Origin: Cinnamomum chago
Lineage: Eukaryota; Streptophyta; Magnoliopsida; Laurales; Lauraceae
Length of the DNA stretch: 64,000 bases
Reading direction: 5' to 3'
Assembly (NCBI GenBank): GCA_038049695.1
Contig: CP142452.1
Coordinates: forward strand, 65,787,501-65,851,500
The notes below the pieces were generated by a model. It did not search any database. It worked only from the letters and a program-made list of their open reading frames with translations, and was not told the origin of the DNA. Position 1 is the stretch's first letter, and each line of letters begins with the position of its first letter. Positions 1 to 11,688 of this stretch are shown here, piece after piece. A program made the translations under genes and the position numbers.

Positions 1-1133
1 TCACTTCGATGGGTTAGTGGCTGAACTAATGTGAATATTCGTAATGAGGTGTTAGTGGGAGCGGCCATCCCTTCGGTGGAGTTCTTTACTAAAGATCACT
101 TCTATAGAATGTCAATGAAGCGTTGGTGGGAGCGGCCATCCCTTCGGTGGAGCTCTTTACTAAAGATCACTTCAAGATTGGATTAAAGTCACTTCCCTTC
201 GGAGGACTTGAGTCATAGACATTCTGGGAACGTTCATAAGAGATGGTAATACACTTGACATAAGAAGGTAATAACCTCTCCCTAGGAGTTAGTGTTATTT
301 GTCATATGAGGCCAAACCAATCAGTGATTGGACTATCACTGGATATGCGTATCCAGACAGTGATGATCCAAATAACCAGACCTTAACTCAACGTGACTGT
401 AGGCTCGGCCATCCCTTCGATGGAGGGTCTATGAGGAGGTTGAGACACTGATACATTATAATTAGGGTTATATAATGTAAAAAGTCTTGTGCATGTTTTT
501 CCTTTTATTACAAGCACCATATACATGTTACATATATACTGCCTGTCTAATTATAACCTGTTATATATATCCAGAGAGATGGGGAAGGACTCTTTTAGCC
601 CGTTGATGAGTATTCTGCGTGAGAATAAATTGATTGGCCCAAATTACGTAGACTGGAAAAGAAACCTTAACATAGTACTCACCGCTGAGGAGTACAAGTA
701 TGTTTTGTCGGAACCCTGTCCTACCATTGATGATTATTCTACAGATGACCAGCTAGAGGCTGAAAGGAAATGGAAAAAGGCGAATAGCATGGCCAAATGC
801 TACATGCTTGCTTCCATGTCCAACGTGTTGCAAACGCAGCATGAGCAAATGGACACAGCTTCTGATATCATGCTGTCCTTGTCTGAGATGTTCGCAAACA
901 AAAGCAGGCCAGCTAGGCAAGCTGCTTTAAGGAAAATCATGAATACTAGGATGGCTGAGGGAACACCTGTCAGAGAGCACATGCTCAAAATGATGGATTG
1001 TTTCAATGAAGCTGAGATCCTAGGGGCTGAGATTGATGCAGGGAGTCAGACTGATATTTACGGGTCATATTTTGATGAAAATGGTTGTAGTTTTCAAATT
1101 GTAAGTGATTATGATGTTATGGTATGTGTGTAG
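1..1133 (+). mobile_element. Ty1/copia retrotransposon fragment (leader and gag start)
   Basis: The open frame from about 579 starts MGKDSFSPL and reads like the N-terminal UBN2-type gag domain of plant Ty1/copia elements: a GPNYVDWKRNL motif, then KCYMLASMSN and a later TPVREHML segment. Homology stops near 1050, and unrelated A/T-rich sequence follows, so this is a truncated fossil with no protease, integrase, reverse transcriptase or RNase H visible. The upstream leader holds two direct copies of a 48-bp block (55-102 and 126-173) and a shorter third echo near 404-430, all containing GCGGCCATCCCTTCGGTGGA or a close variant. The element begins before the window, so its 5' end is not seen. 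Confidence 0.75.
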
Positions 1134-3060
1134 AGGGCATATTTTGATAAAAATGTGCATAAGTTCATTTTTCACATAATGAACAGAAGATACCCCTCTA
1201 AAAAGAGGTAAATAGAGGGCATATTGATGAGTTCACAAAAAATACACTTTCATAGCATTATTTTATGAGTTTTCAAAAATAAAAGAACTCAAAACACTAT
1301 TTTTAGCAGAAAAATAATAAATTCCCTCCCCATCATACTTTGCTCATATCTTTCCATTATAGATGGTCATTTGTATGCATTTATATGAGCTCCAATGGCT
1401 TCTATACAAAATATTTTCGAAAATACTCTCAATTATGTTAATCTCTCTTTGTAGGTGTTAATTGAAGATTAATTTGAAAATTAAAGTTGAGATTTAAGAG
1501 TTAAAGAGAGTAAAGATAAGTTTGGAAGACAATTTGATGAAGAAATGACAAAGTTAGGCCAATAATAAGAAGAAAAATGAAAGACCTAGGTTGGTATTTT
1601 TACCATATCTTTTTATTCGGGTGTCCGATTGAGGTGATCTCAAAAGCATTGGAAAACTTGTTCTAATATCTACAAATCATATTTCACAACAATTTTCTCA
1701 ATTCGGACATTTCGTGGGTCAAAATCGAACATCAATTTGGAAACTATTTTCTAATATGGGAATCACATTCATATATTCATATTTTCATTCTTGTGAAGTC
1801 CCACATTGGAAAGAAAGCAAAAGAGAGCAAGGCAAATGTTTATATATAAGAAAGGGAGCTCTAGGCATTAAACACACAAGCAAGGAGAGCCTCCTCTTAT
1901 TTACTTAAACTATTCATGTAATTGAGAGCAATTGTAGAGAGAAAGTGAGGAAAGCATTGTAAAAATTGAAAATTTGGAATGAAGGCTTTGTTTTCTCCAA
2001 TGGGTGGCTAATCACTTTGATTGGATTTTCTAGATGAAGCTAAGTTAATACTATTCATTTTGCTTATGCTCTTAATTCTCTTTGTTTATGTGCTTTACAT
2101 GCTAGAATAGATTTTTCTTCATTGTATTGTACTACCTTCCCTGTTTTATTTTCTATCTTAACATTCTTTTTACTATCTATGCTTAGGTTTGATAAATCAT
2201 GCTTTGGAGTTAATATCTTTTGATAGGTTATGCTTACTTTTGATAGATAGTCATTAGGAATCTTTTCTTTTATGAAAGGAATAAAGTCTTAGCTATTAGA
2301 TTGTTAATTTCTATCTTAGACCTTTAAAGTTATATTTTTTAAATCTAAGTATTAATTTGTCATTAGATTTGAGTATTTGTTTGAAAAAAGAGAAGAGCAT
2401 TAGTGTTGGATTAGTGTCACTTAGTGGATTATAGATAATTAAATTATCCATTAGTATTGCTCGTTGCTTATTTTACTTACTTTAGTTAGCATTTATTCAC
2501 TTATTTTAATTCTCACACTCCATTTCTCTATTCACACCATCAATTCCACCTTTGATTTTACACTTTTAGCACATTTCTTTTTATCTTCATCCACTCATTT
2601 TCTATCTTGTTCTCTTTATTAGTTAGTTTTCATGGATGCTTTTAGTTTCTTTTTATCTTCATCTTTCACTTATTTTCACACACTCATTCACTTGATCTAT
2701 CTAACATTGCTCCATTGTTCTTGTATTAACCTTGTCATTTTGCTTTTGTTATTAACTTGTTACTAATCTTGTTCTTGGTTTGTTCTTACATGAGTTTTTC
2801 TATTTTTACTAACATCTCTTTGTTATCTAGTTTCTTATTTTCTTTTAGTTTGCATTTTTTTTCCATTGTTATTATCTTGTTTCCTATTTCCATTGTTTTT
2901 GTTATCTCCATTTGCATTTGTTAGCTATATTTGAGTTGATACTCATTTTCATTGATCATTGTTATTTTCCTTGTAACGATCCCCGTGGGAACGATATTCG
3001 GACTTCCATAGTCTATATTACTTGATACACATCAACCCAATTTAACCATAATTAGTGCTA
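1134..3060 (+). mobile_element. LTR-like non-coding retroelement debris
   Basis: No coding sequence is recognisable. A TATA-like stretch (TTTATATATAAG near 1838-1850) is followed by a long T-rich region, and a GATCCCCGTGGGAACGATA motif lies near 2977-2996. That motif resembles the end region of plant Ty3/gypsy Tat/Athila-type LTRs. Boundaries and target duplications were not found. The assignment is by motif resemblance only and is an inference. Confidence 0.35.
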
Positions 3061-3842
3061 ATTAAGGGTGTTTTAGCTAAATTAATTGTGCTTAGTTGTT
3101 AATCGTGGTGATTAGTGTTAATTAGCCTTCTTAGACTGAGTTAGTTGAATCTTGAACCTTAGATAGGTGAGTTAGAACCGAATTGACTCGGTTGGGTAAA
3201 GTCATGTTTTTTTTTTCGTAATTATAGATTTTCTCATTTTGCATCAATTGCACGTCATCTTGGCATCGACGCGTGTATTTTGACAAGTGCGTTGATTTTC
3301 GTATTAGACTTCACCTCATTTGACCAACCATTAAGTGAGTGGACCATCATTTGACTCAAAATGGAAATATATGATTGGAGTGGACTTTATTGGAAAAAGC
3401 GTATCCTTATCCCTTAAATACTACTCTTCATTCCTTTTTTCATTTCCTCTTCTCTTCTCTTCTTCTTCATTCCTCTTCTTCTCTCTTCCTTCAATCACTA
3501 CAAGAGTGAGTGCATGTGCCTTGGGAACTAGGAGGGGAACTCATCTTCATCTTCTCTATCCTCTTCTTCTCTTGGTTGACAAGAACTCATCTCCTTCAAC
3601 CATTACTCTTGCCATTCTTTATCAAGGTAGGAGCCAAAACCTTTTCTTTTGTGTTTCGGGTGTTATATTAGAGTCAAGAGACTCTTGCACAATCATTCAT
3701 GTAAATTTATTGCCTTTTTCCATGTGTATTATGTCTAGGGTTTGAGATTTTGGGGTTTTTTTAGGTTCTTTGAGACAAGTGTGTGAGAAGAGTTGGAAGA
3801 TTCCTTTTTAAGCAAGTATAAGCATAATATGGTGATGTGATT
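3061..3842. other. Unassigned intergenic stretch
   Basis: The stretch is AT-rich with TTAATT-type tracts near 3050-3130 and a pyrimidine-rich block at about 3420-3500. An open frame at 3335-3745 is low-complexity (Ser/Phe/Leu) and does not look like a known protein. It is probably old retroelement DNA, but nothing specific can be supported. Confidence 0.4.
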
Positions 3843-4560
3843 TTTATCAATCATAAAATACCGCAAGTGCACGGGTGTCTAGATGAGACAATGGCAAGAA
3901 CGGATCGAATTCCACAGGGAGCTAATTAAAGAAACTTTTAAATTAAGAAAACTAATTAACTAACAATTAAGAAAAGTTTTGAGTTTTTAGATATAAAAAT
4001 AAGCAACTAATTTAAAAAATCGAAATCTATCAATTAATGAAGGTGATTAGAGCATAGGAATCCAATAAGCATTCGCCAATTATTTATCAAGTAACCCTAA
4101 CTTGTTCCAATTTTTACTTCAAATCAAAGACAAATCAATGTTTTTAATTTGGAAGATTTAACTTTTAAAATCCCTTTTTAATCATAAAAATTCAAAACTC
4201 AAGACTTCATTCATCTCATAAAAGAATAAAACTAATTTAAGCACCACCCATCAAAAGTAAGCATAAAACATCAAAAGATCTAAATCCTAAGCATGGCCTA
4301 TAAAACCTAAGTAGGAGTAGTCAAAAATTAATTTTTATTTTTTAGAAATAAAAGTAGAGATTTGCCTAGGGCACAAAGACAAGTTCTATTCCAAAAACAG
4401 GAAATTAGCGGTATAGTTCTTCTCAAACCAAAACTCTTTTTTCTCAAACTAAAAATCTTCGCTCTTTAGAACCCAAGTTCTATTCCAACTTCTATTCTCA
4501 TTCTATATATACAACACCGTACCTCTTTTCTTCTCCCACAAAACTCTCTCAACTTCTTTG
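3843..4560 (-). mobile_element. LTR-like fragment in reverse orientation
   Basis: The left part contains ACCGCAAGTGCACGGGTGTC, followed about 35 bp later by ATTCCACAGGGAGC. Read on the - strand these give a 'CCCTGTGGAATTCGATCC ... ACCCGTGCACTTGCGGT' pattern that I associate with the 3' region of plant Ty3/gypsy (Tat/Athila-like) LTRs. No coding part is present and the other end is unclear. A TATA-like CTATATATACAAC lies near 4503-4515. Confidence 0.35.
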
Positions 4561-5226
4561 GCTCTTGCAACCTAGAAATCTAACCGCCGGATCTCCGACC
4601 AGAGACGACCGTCTTCTTCCTCGCAAAACCCTCTTTGCCGGGATCTTGTTTCGAGCTTTGGCAATAGGAACCTTAGTTTGTCTCCTCCAACTGTGAATCT
4701 GTGAATTGGAATGCTTGTTTTCATCTTTAATTCGTGTTATTGTGCATATAGAATCCTTTAAATGCCCTTTTGTTTATGGTGATGTTAGAACATGTTTTTC
4801 TCTTTTTGTTTGGGATTTATTTGTTGTTTAGGCATTGGTAGATGTTTCCCCTTGTGTGGGAAGGTGTTTTTGGTAGATGTTTCCCCTTGTGTGGGAAGGT
4901 GTTTTGGTGGAGAGGATGATGTTGCAATTGCATAGGTAAAGGTATGGGGAGAATTCGCTATTGATCAAACCAGTCGAAGCTTCTGTCAAAGGTTCGATCG
5001 ATCAGATGTGGCGCAAAGACTAGAAACCAGCGAGGCCCGATCAATTGGGTATGATGTCCAATCAATCGGACATGTGTCAGACTTTCGTGAAATTGGATTC
5101 CTGGGTCTGTTTGATACCGATTTGCTCTTTGATGCCTTTACTGATTTTAGGGAATTATTGTGGAGTCTTTGGGAATCCCATTCTGAGTCTAGATTGTTAA
5201 TTGGACTTATGTAAATACCATTTGGG
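4561..5226. other. Unassigned stretch with a 35-bp tandem duplication
   Basis: No gene is recognised. The block at 4837-4871 (beginning GGTAGATGTTTCCCC) is repeated immediately at 4872-4905. An open frame at 5008-5214 has no recognisable domain. The right edge, TTGGG at 5222-5226, is the left target duplication of the solo LTR that follows. Confidence 0.5.
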
Positions 5227-7149
5227 CGTTAGGAATTTTGTGTATTGTAATTTGATGGATGCATTATCATTCTAGCATCATTTGATTTACACACATATGC
5301 ATTGATTTATAAAAACTTGAAATCTTAATTCATACATGTATTGTTTTTAAGATTTGTAAAAGTATTGAGTTATGCATGTTTTGTTTTTAAACTTGGATGC
5401 ATTTGTTTTTGAAAAGAAGTTTTACCAAATCAAGCTAGCCTATGTTTTAAATCTTTCAAATCATTTTAGGCTTTTTATATTTCATGTTTTTAAACCACTT
5501 AGTTTGATTTAAAACATGTTTCCAAGCTTGATTCAATGGCCCAAAAGTTCCCCAAGAAAATACTTTGAAAAATGAAATTTTAGGAAATTTTGGCCCCAGG
5601 CCCGGGTCGACCGCGCCCACTGCAGGTGGACCGAGTAAAGTGCCGTTAGCCCTTTTTCAAACGGTCTATTTTTTTACCGTTGTGAAGGCCAGGTCGACCA
5701 AGGAAAGGCCAGGTTGACCGAGGAAGAGCCGTTGGGCACTTTTTGGCTATAAATACTAGTTCATTCATTTACCAAAAGCTAGCAATTTTAAGGCCTTCCT
5801 TGAGATGTTTTGAGGCCAATCAAAGGGGAATGAGCTAAGGGATGAAAGGGGTCATTAGGAAAGCTAAAGCTTGGATTAATAAAGTTAAATATCTAAGTAA
5901 GCTTTACTTTCCTTAACCATATGTTGTCATGCTTTGCTTTATTATTGGTAAATGTTTTCTAGCTTGATAAACTATGTTTTGTTGTGTCATTAATATGTTT
6001 ATGTTTTGAATTGATTTATTGTTTTGGATGCATCACCTTGATTCAATTCAAGTAGTACTTAAATTGGTATATCTAAGTAAATCATGTTAATGAAAACATC
6101 TTTAAAATTATATGTAACATGATTCCTACACTTGGTTGAATCTATGTTTGTTGTTTTTCATCATAAGAAAATCTCTTTCAAATCTATCTTATGTTTTGGA
6201 TTCAACAACTTCACAAATCATATGTATCTATGTTTTAAAGTTTCACAACTTGCCTTGCTTTGATAGGTATATCATTTTCAAGTTGTTTTTATAATTACAT
6301 ATGATTTGTCCCCTAATTTCAATCAAATCTATTTTTATGTTTTATGCTTATAGCATACACATATTGAGTTACATTGTTAATTTGATTGACATCCCTATGC
6401 ATCACATGTTTTGTTCTTAGAATTTCACAACTTGTTTAGGATACAAATGTATATCTTGTACAAGTTATTTTTAACATGTGACTTGCATTCTTTCCTCAAT
6501 CATAAATGTTTTTATGAGATAAAACTTTCAAAAGCCTTAGGCATACATTTATGAGCTTTCATTTTAAAAATGATTGAGGACATCATACATACACATTGAG
6601 CATTCATCTTTGCATTCATAGTGTGTGTGTGTGTGTATGAATTAGTTTCTCACTTCCATATCTGCCTAATTAAGAGGCATTGTAATGAGCTATAAATTGT
6701 ATCTCCATCAAGTGTATTATAGACACTACTTAGAGAGATAACCAACCTTTTGGTTGAAGAGGTTATTGCTTAGCCTAAGAAAAGCATAGTATAATAGGTT
6801 GATGTTAAGCCTTGAAAAACATCATTGTAGAGGTTATTGCTTAGCCTTGAAAAGCATATTGTAAAGGTTATTGCTTAGCCTATTGAAAAGCATAAATAGT
6901 GGAAATCCGGTGGGGTGTTGGATCACAAGCCGGTAGTGGACGTAGGCATTGAGGCCGAACCACTATAAATCCTTGTGTGATGGTCTATGCTTTGTGGTGA
7001 TTGTTTTATTAAGCTTCCGCATTTTGTTTGATAATCATCACTTGTGACTAGTTTGTTTTAAAGAAGTTAAAATTGGTTAAAATTGGTCATAATTAAAGCT
7101 CACCCTATTCACCCCCCCCCCCTCTAGGGTTCGGATCCCCGGACTTTCA
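5227..7149 (+). mobile_element. Solo LTR, copia-like, 1.9 kb, forward
   Basis: The unit is flanked by an exact 5-bp direct repeat, TTGGG (5222-5226 and 7150-7154), as expected for an LTR-element target duplication, and ends in ...ACTTTCA. It has no coding content. A TATA-like GGCTATAAATACTAG lies near 5743-5757. GGTCGACC-type palindromic motifs cluster just upstream (about 5600-5720). The 3' part carries a poly-C run next to CTCTAGGGTTCGGATCC. The same landmarks occur in reverse order in the unit at 8001-9619, so the two belong to one family. Absence of an internal region and of a second LTR points to a solo LTR. The copia assignment is by resemblance to known plant LTRs of this style. Confidence 0.75.
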
Positions 7150-8000
7150 TTGGGTATGTGGTATCTTTCTAACATATGGTTTAGTACCTTGTATGGCTCT
7201 CAATGAATTATAGTGAATTAGAGTTCAACTCATCTTCATTGGAAAACCCTTAATTGGGTCGATGCATCATAGATTGTGAAGAGATGCGTTGATCTTTTAT
7301 CCATTAGAGGTTCTTTTGGAGTTGTTAGGTACGAGACCGTATGTTTGACCTTAGGTCTGGTTATGGATATCCTTTGACCTTCGAGCTTGCATGCATGATT
7401 TAGATTGATGTTGGGTTGTTAGTTGCATACCCTTTGATGGTTGGGTATGGACCGTGGTGTGGCTTGGCATTAGATTGAGATTATGTGGAGGATTATTCAG
7501 ATGATATTTCAGTGTGCGAATGTGGTTTGTTATGCAGTTGGTCCTTCACTTTGACTTTGATTTCTGTGTCAGAGCATTACAGGTCACTAGGTCTATTCTA
7601 CTATTATATGTATATACATGTATATCTATTTGGGTCATAATTGAACGACTACAGTTCGTTTTAGGACAGCTGATCATAGATGTGCACGGACTCTTATATC
7701 CGATTTGTTTGTTTGAACCCATATTCCGGATTATTGACCGGTTTATGACCACCAACGTGATTGACGGGTTCTCCCGGATAGTTAGGGTTGACCACCCAAA
7801 ACAATGGCATTGCTTCTGTGTTAACTTTTGCATTGCTCATTTGCTTAGATTTTGACTTATGTTACATGTTTCTTTTCTATTATCGATTTATCGTCATTTT
7901 CTTATGATCTTATCTATTTTTACTAATTCTTGTTCTTGTATTTCGTTTACAAATTATGCTTTCATACTTGCAGTTTACTTTGTGTTATTGGTGCATAGGT
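7150..8000. other. Spacer between two inverted solo LTRs, unassigned
   Basis: This is about 850 bp between the target duplications of the two solo LTRs. Open frames on both strands near 7514-7855 overlap and show no known domain. The text resembles old LTR sequence but I could not assign it. Confidence 0.45.
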
Positions 8001-9619
8001 TGAAAGACCAAGACCGAATCCTAGAGGGGGGGGGGGGGGGGGGGTTGAATAGGATGAGCTCTAAAAACCTAGACCAATTTTAATTCTTTTAACTTCTAAG
8101 ACAATTAAGTTAAGATGAAGATTAATTATCTTGTGAAAGATAGGAATCTCTAAAATAAGCATACACCAACTACAATCTTCAATCAACCAAAAGTAAATCA
8201 TCCATGAAAAGAAGTCAAAAAATCAATCACCATGACAAGCACATTTATAGTGGTTCGGCCAAATTACCTACATCCACTCCCGGTACACCTACCGGTATTC
8301 ACTAACTCCAATTAAGGTTTAGGATCACCTCAAACCTTACAATCAACACTATGCTTTTCAAGGCTTAGCATAAACCTTTACAACATATGCTTTTCAAGGC
8401 TAAGCATAAACCTTTACAACATAGAATTTTTCTCTTAAGAAATATGCCTAGGAATGCATGTATTAAGAGAGCAATGTAAGTGCAATGGAGTGCCTCTAAA
8501 TAGGCTAATTAGAAAGTGAAAATTCAACTCCTAGAAACATGCATAATAATGACAAAGTCTATGTATGATGCATTTACTAGAAATAACTCTTTCTCTTTGA
8601 AAAGATGAAACTTTGATTGATGCAAAGATGATAAACATAAGATAGAGAAAGAGTTGTTTGCCTAACACATGAATTTTACAAAATGAACTAACTTGTTTTC
8701 AAAGAAGATAAACTAATGCTTAACAAGTTGGTTTTGAAACAAGAAAACAAAATCATGTGAAACAAAGACCATATGTTGGTTTCATAATGCTATGATATGT
8801 TTAAAGTTCTAAGCATGTTATGAAGAACAACATTTCAATAGAAAGGCATCTATTCTAATCATGCATTGAATAAAATCAAAGACAAAGAAACATGCATGAT
8901 TTTAAAGAACTTAGGATTAAAGAAAGCACACCCATTAGTAGATCAAAGGTTGAATCAATGGAATGGCTTCATAATCCCTTCAAAGATGCTCTTGAGAAGT
9001 TGCTAATGCTTGGCCTCAAAAGTCCCTCCAATGTCAGCAACTTTCTTCAAACAAAAAGCCACTTTTTATAAAGAAAAAGTTGCCAACGGCTAGTCCCCGG
9101 TCGACCTGGAAACAGGGCTCGGTCGACCGGGTACACACAACAGCTAGAAAAAGATTCGTTGGAGAGGCTACTACTCAAAATTCCCTGATGACCTGCAGTG
9201 TGCCCGGTCGACCGGGCCAAGGCAGATCAACCTGAAGAGTGCCCAGAATTCTGAAAATTTAGAGAATTGCAACTTTGGAAGGCACCTTTCCAGGGGACTT
9301 TGAGGCACATATCCAAGCATGAAATCATGACACAACAAAAGATGAAAACTGAATTTCTAAAGTCATGAAAACTCCAAAACAAAATAATGATTTTAAAGAT
9401 AGAACTTTGGAAAGCTTGGATGATTTTTGAAATCAAAAACTCCATGATCTTAAGAGATAAACCTGAATTGAAAATCATGCATATCATGAGATAAGAACAA
9501 AGATTAAGAAAGCGAGATATGCATAAAGATCCTAAGACAAAGACCATGAATGAATGAGAGGACAAGCTTATGAAAGTGAATGCATCCTATCAAATTGCAA
9601 CAAAACAAAAACTCTAACA
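8001..9619 (-). mobile_element. Solo LTR of the same family, 1.6 kb, reverse
   Basis: Exact 5-bp target duplications TAGGT lie at 7996-8000 and 9620-9624. In its own orientation the unit begins TGTTAGAG and ends CTTTCA. It shares a landmark series with 5227-7149: GTCGAC-rich block, TATA-like segment near 9063-9070, repeated 'GCTTAGCC..GAAAAGCAT' motifs, 'GGCCGAACCACTATAAAT'-like motif, and a poly-C tract (seen here as a run of about 17 G near 8027-8044). No protein-coding content is present. It is shorter than its partner, so the two copies differ by internal length changes. Confidence 0.78.
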
Positions 9620-9624
9620 TAGGT

Positions 9625-9775
9625 ACCAATCCCTACCTTACCGAGGAGACGGAGGAGGGTCAAACATTTCAAGCGTTTTAACCAATCGATGAACTTGAGT
9701 GGGGTGTCGGAGATGACTTGGGAGCCGTCTGAGTCTGCACAGGAGAGACCGACATCGTAGACTTCGCAGTTGATT
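9625..9775 (-). pseudogene. Possible exon fragment of an unrecognised gene
   Basis: On the - strand the segment reads as an uninterrupted, complex peptide containing VYDVGLSCADSDGSQ and then PLKFIDWLKRLKCL, ending at CTCCTCG|GTAAGG, a good splice-donor context at 9642/9641. The higher GC and the amino-acid composition stand out from the surrounding AT-rich DNA. No matching acceptor or neighbouring exon is visible, and I do not recognise the family. It could be an isolated gene fragment carried by an element, or chance. Confidence 0.25.
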
Positions 9776-10731
9776 AAATTTTATAATAAATTTTATTTCT
9801 TTTAGTTGATTTTAGAATTACTCAACAAACTTGAACATTAATGTTTAGCTTGTTATGTATGGTTTTGGTTATGGATATTTGATACCAATTGGATAATGCT
9901 TACGCAGATTTAATTTATGATTTATTATGACTCACCAAAGTTTGAGATTTTGTGGGTCCATATTTGGAAGCTTGTGTTGAATTAAAAACGAGAAATTTTA
10001 TATTTGTTCTTGTTTTTCACATTATTCCTTGGTTGTGTTTTAGGGGACGTGACAATATCATAGTCCAAATCAGATTTAGAAAAAATATTTCTTCTTTTGG
10101 ATGGTAGCCGCCTAGTGATGGAGGTCGGATGGTGATGATGGGTGAAATTGAAGATGATCATGAAACGGAAATGTGAAATATGTCTTGGTCGCAAGTATAG
10201 GGCTAGTTTAAGTGTCGTGAACTGGATTGATGGGGAAAGGGAATGCAAAGCGAATGAGATGAGATGATGATGGGGGTAGAAGTGGTTTGGAAATAGGCGA
10301 TGGTTGTGTTGGGGGATGAGAAAAAAGATGTTAAGAAAGATGGGTTGCAAAGAATAAGAATTGAAGGAGGAAAAAAAAACCAGAGAAGAGAAAAAATGGG
10401 TTCAAGAAAGAGATAGAGAGACTGTAAGTTATGTGAGATGGGGGTGAAGTTTCATTCGTTTGGTTGGAATAAGATGAATGAGTTCAAATGTGTAGTTTAA
10501 GTTGTGGGAGAAAGAGGGATGAGAAAGATGATGGATTTTGATGACTATGCATGAGATTGGGGTATTTCCTTAATAAGCTCCCACATGCACCAAAGTCCAA
10601 GAGGTTATAATATCATGAATAAAAATATTGTGTGCGTAAGGGATTAGTTGGTAGAGTTGGAATCAATTGAGGGAAGAATGAGGAAGAGGAAGAATAAGAA
10701 GAATAAACAAGCAGGGATATCCCCGCTCGTA
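9776..10731. other. Unassigned intergenic stretch
   Basis: The sequence is AT-rich. An open frame on the - strand at 9982-10350 is His/Phe/Pro-rich and ends near GTCACGTCCCCTAAAACACA, which looks like LTR or promoter-type sequence rather than coding DNA. The right edge, TATGCAAG, is the target duplication of the next element. Confidence 0.45.
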
Positions 10732-10739
10732 TATGCAAG

Positions 10740-11680
10740 CATGGTTTAAAATTTCGGCTGATACCGCGACGATATTTTGCCGCGATGCGAGTCAGGCAAA
10801 ATATCGGTAAAATATCGGCCAATATCGGCTGATATGGTCAAAATATTGGTTTTACTGATATCTCGGCCGATATTACGGATATATTGACCGATATTTTTCT
10901 GAGACAAAGTAATGCTCAAAAACCTTGATTTTTTGTAATTTTTTTCCTATGTTTCCATTTTCTTCTCCTCTTTCCTCATCTCCTTAGAGCAACCATGTCT
11001 CCATAGCTCATTCTCTTATATATTTCCAACTTCCAATACTATTTTTTGAAGAAATCATTTTATTTAGTAAGAGAAAATCAAATTAACTTCCTTATTTTTA
11101 CTATTATGTGTTTTTTATTTTTTATTTTTAGATAAAGCATAGAAATGAATGAAACGATCATTGGCATGTCATTTTTGGGTTTGTTTTGTGTTATTCACCT
11201 AGATCTACACACTTTCCTGTTAGATCTACTTATAAACATGATTTTGGGTGTAAAAAATGGTTTTTTTTTTAAATCTTCTACTTGTAAAAAAAATTGGTTG
11301 AGTATTTATGATACTAAATAATAAATATTAATAGCTTATTAATAATATATAGATAATTATTATATTATCTTTATTTTCTTATATTTTACACTAATAAATT
11401 GATCATGAGTATCAATAATGGTTGCATTATATGAAATACTGGAGCAGACAGTGAACTGCGACACAGATAGGACTCATAACTTAAGGTGACCGAGATTTTA
11501 ATTTATTGTTGTTACTAATGAAAAAAAATATTATTTTTCAGCATTTTCTAATATTCTTGATTTTTTTAATATTTTTGCTAATTTTTTTGGATTAAAAAAA
11601 ATTCACGCCGCGACGACCGATATCATATCGGTTTTTCGGTCCAGCCGATACCGCGACCGAGACCGAGATTTTAAACCATG
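10740..11680. mobile_element. Non-autonomous hAT-like element, 941 bp
   Basis: The termini are inverted repeats: CATGGTTTAAAATTTCGG at the left and CCGAGATTTTAAACCATG at the right (one mismatch in 18). Both sides are flanked by the perfect 8-bp direct repeat TATGCAAG (10732-10739 and 11681-11688). An 8-bp duplication is the hallmark of hAT transposases. Subterminal regions hold repeated ATATCGGC/GCCGATAT motifs in both orientations, candidate transposase-binding repeats. The interior is AT-rich and has no transposase frame, so the element must be mobilised in trans. The empty site would read GTATATGCAAGTGAGCG. The terminal sequence is not the TAGGG type seen in other hAT elements in this window, so it is a separate family. 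Confidence 0.88.
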
Positions 11681-11688
11681 TATGCAAG

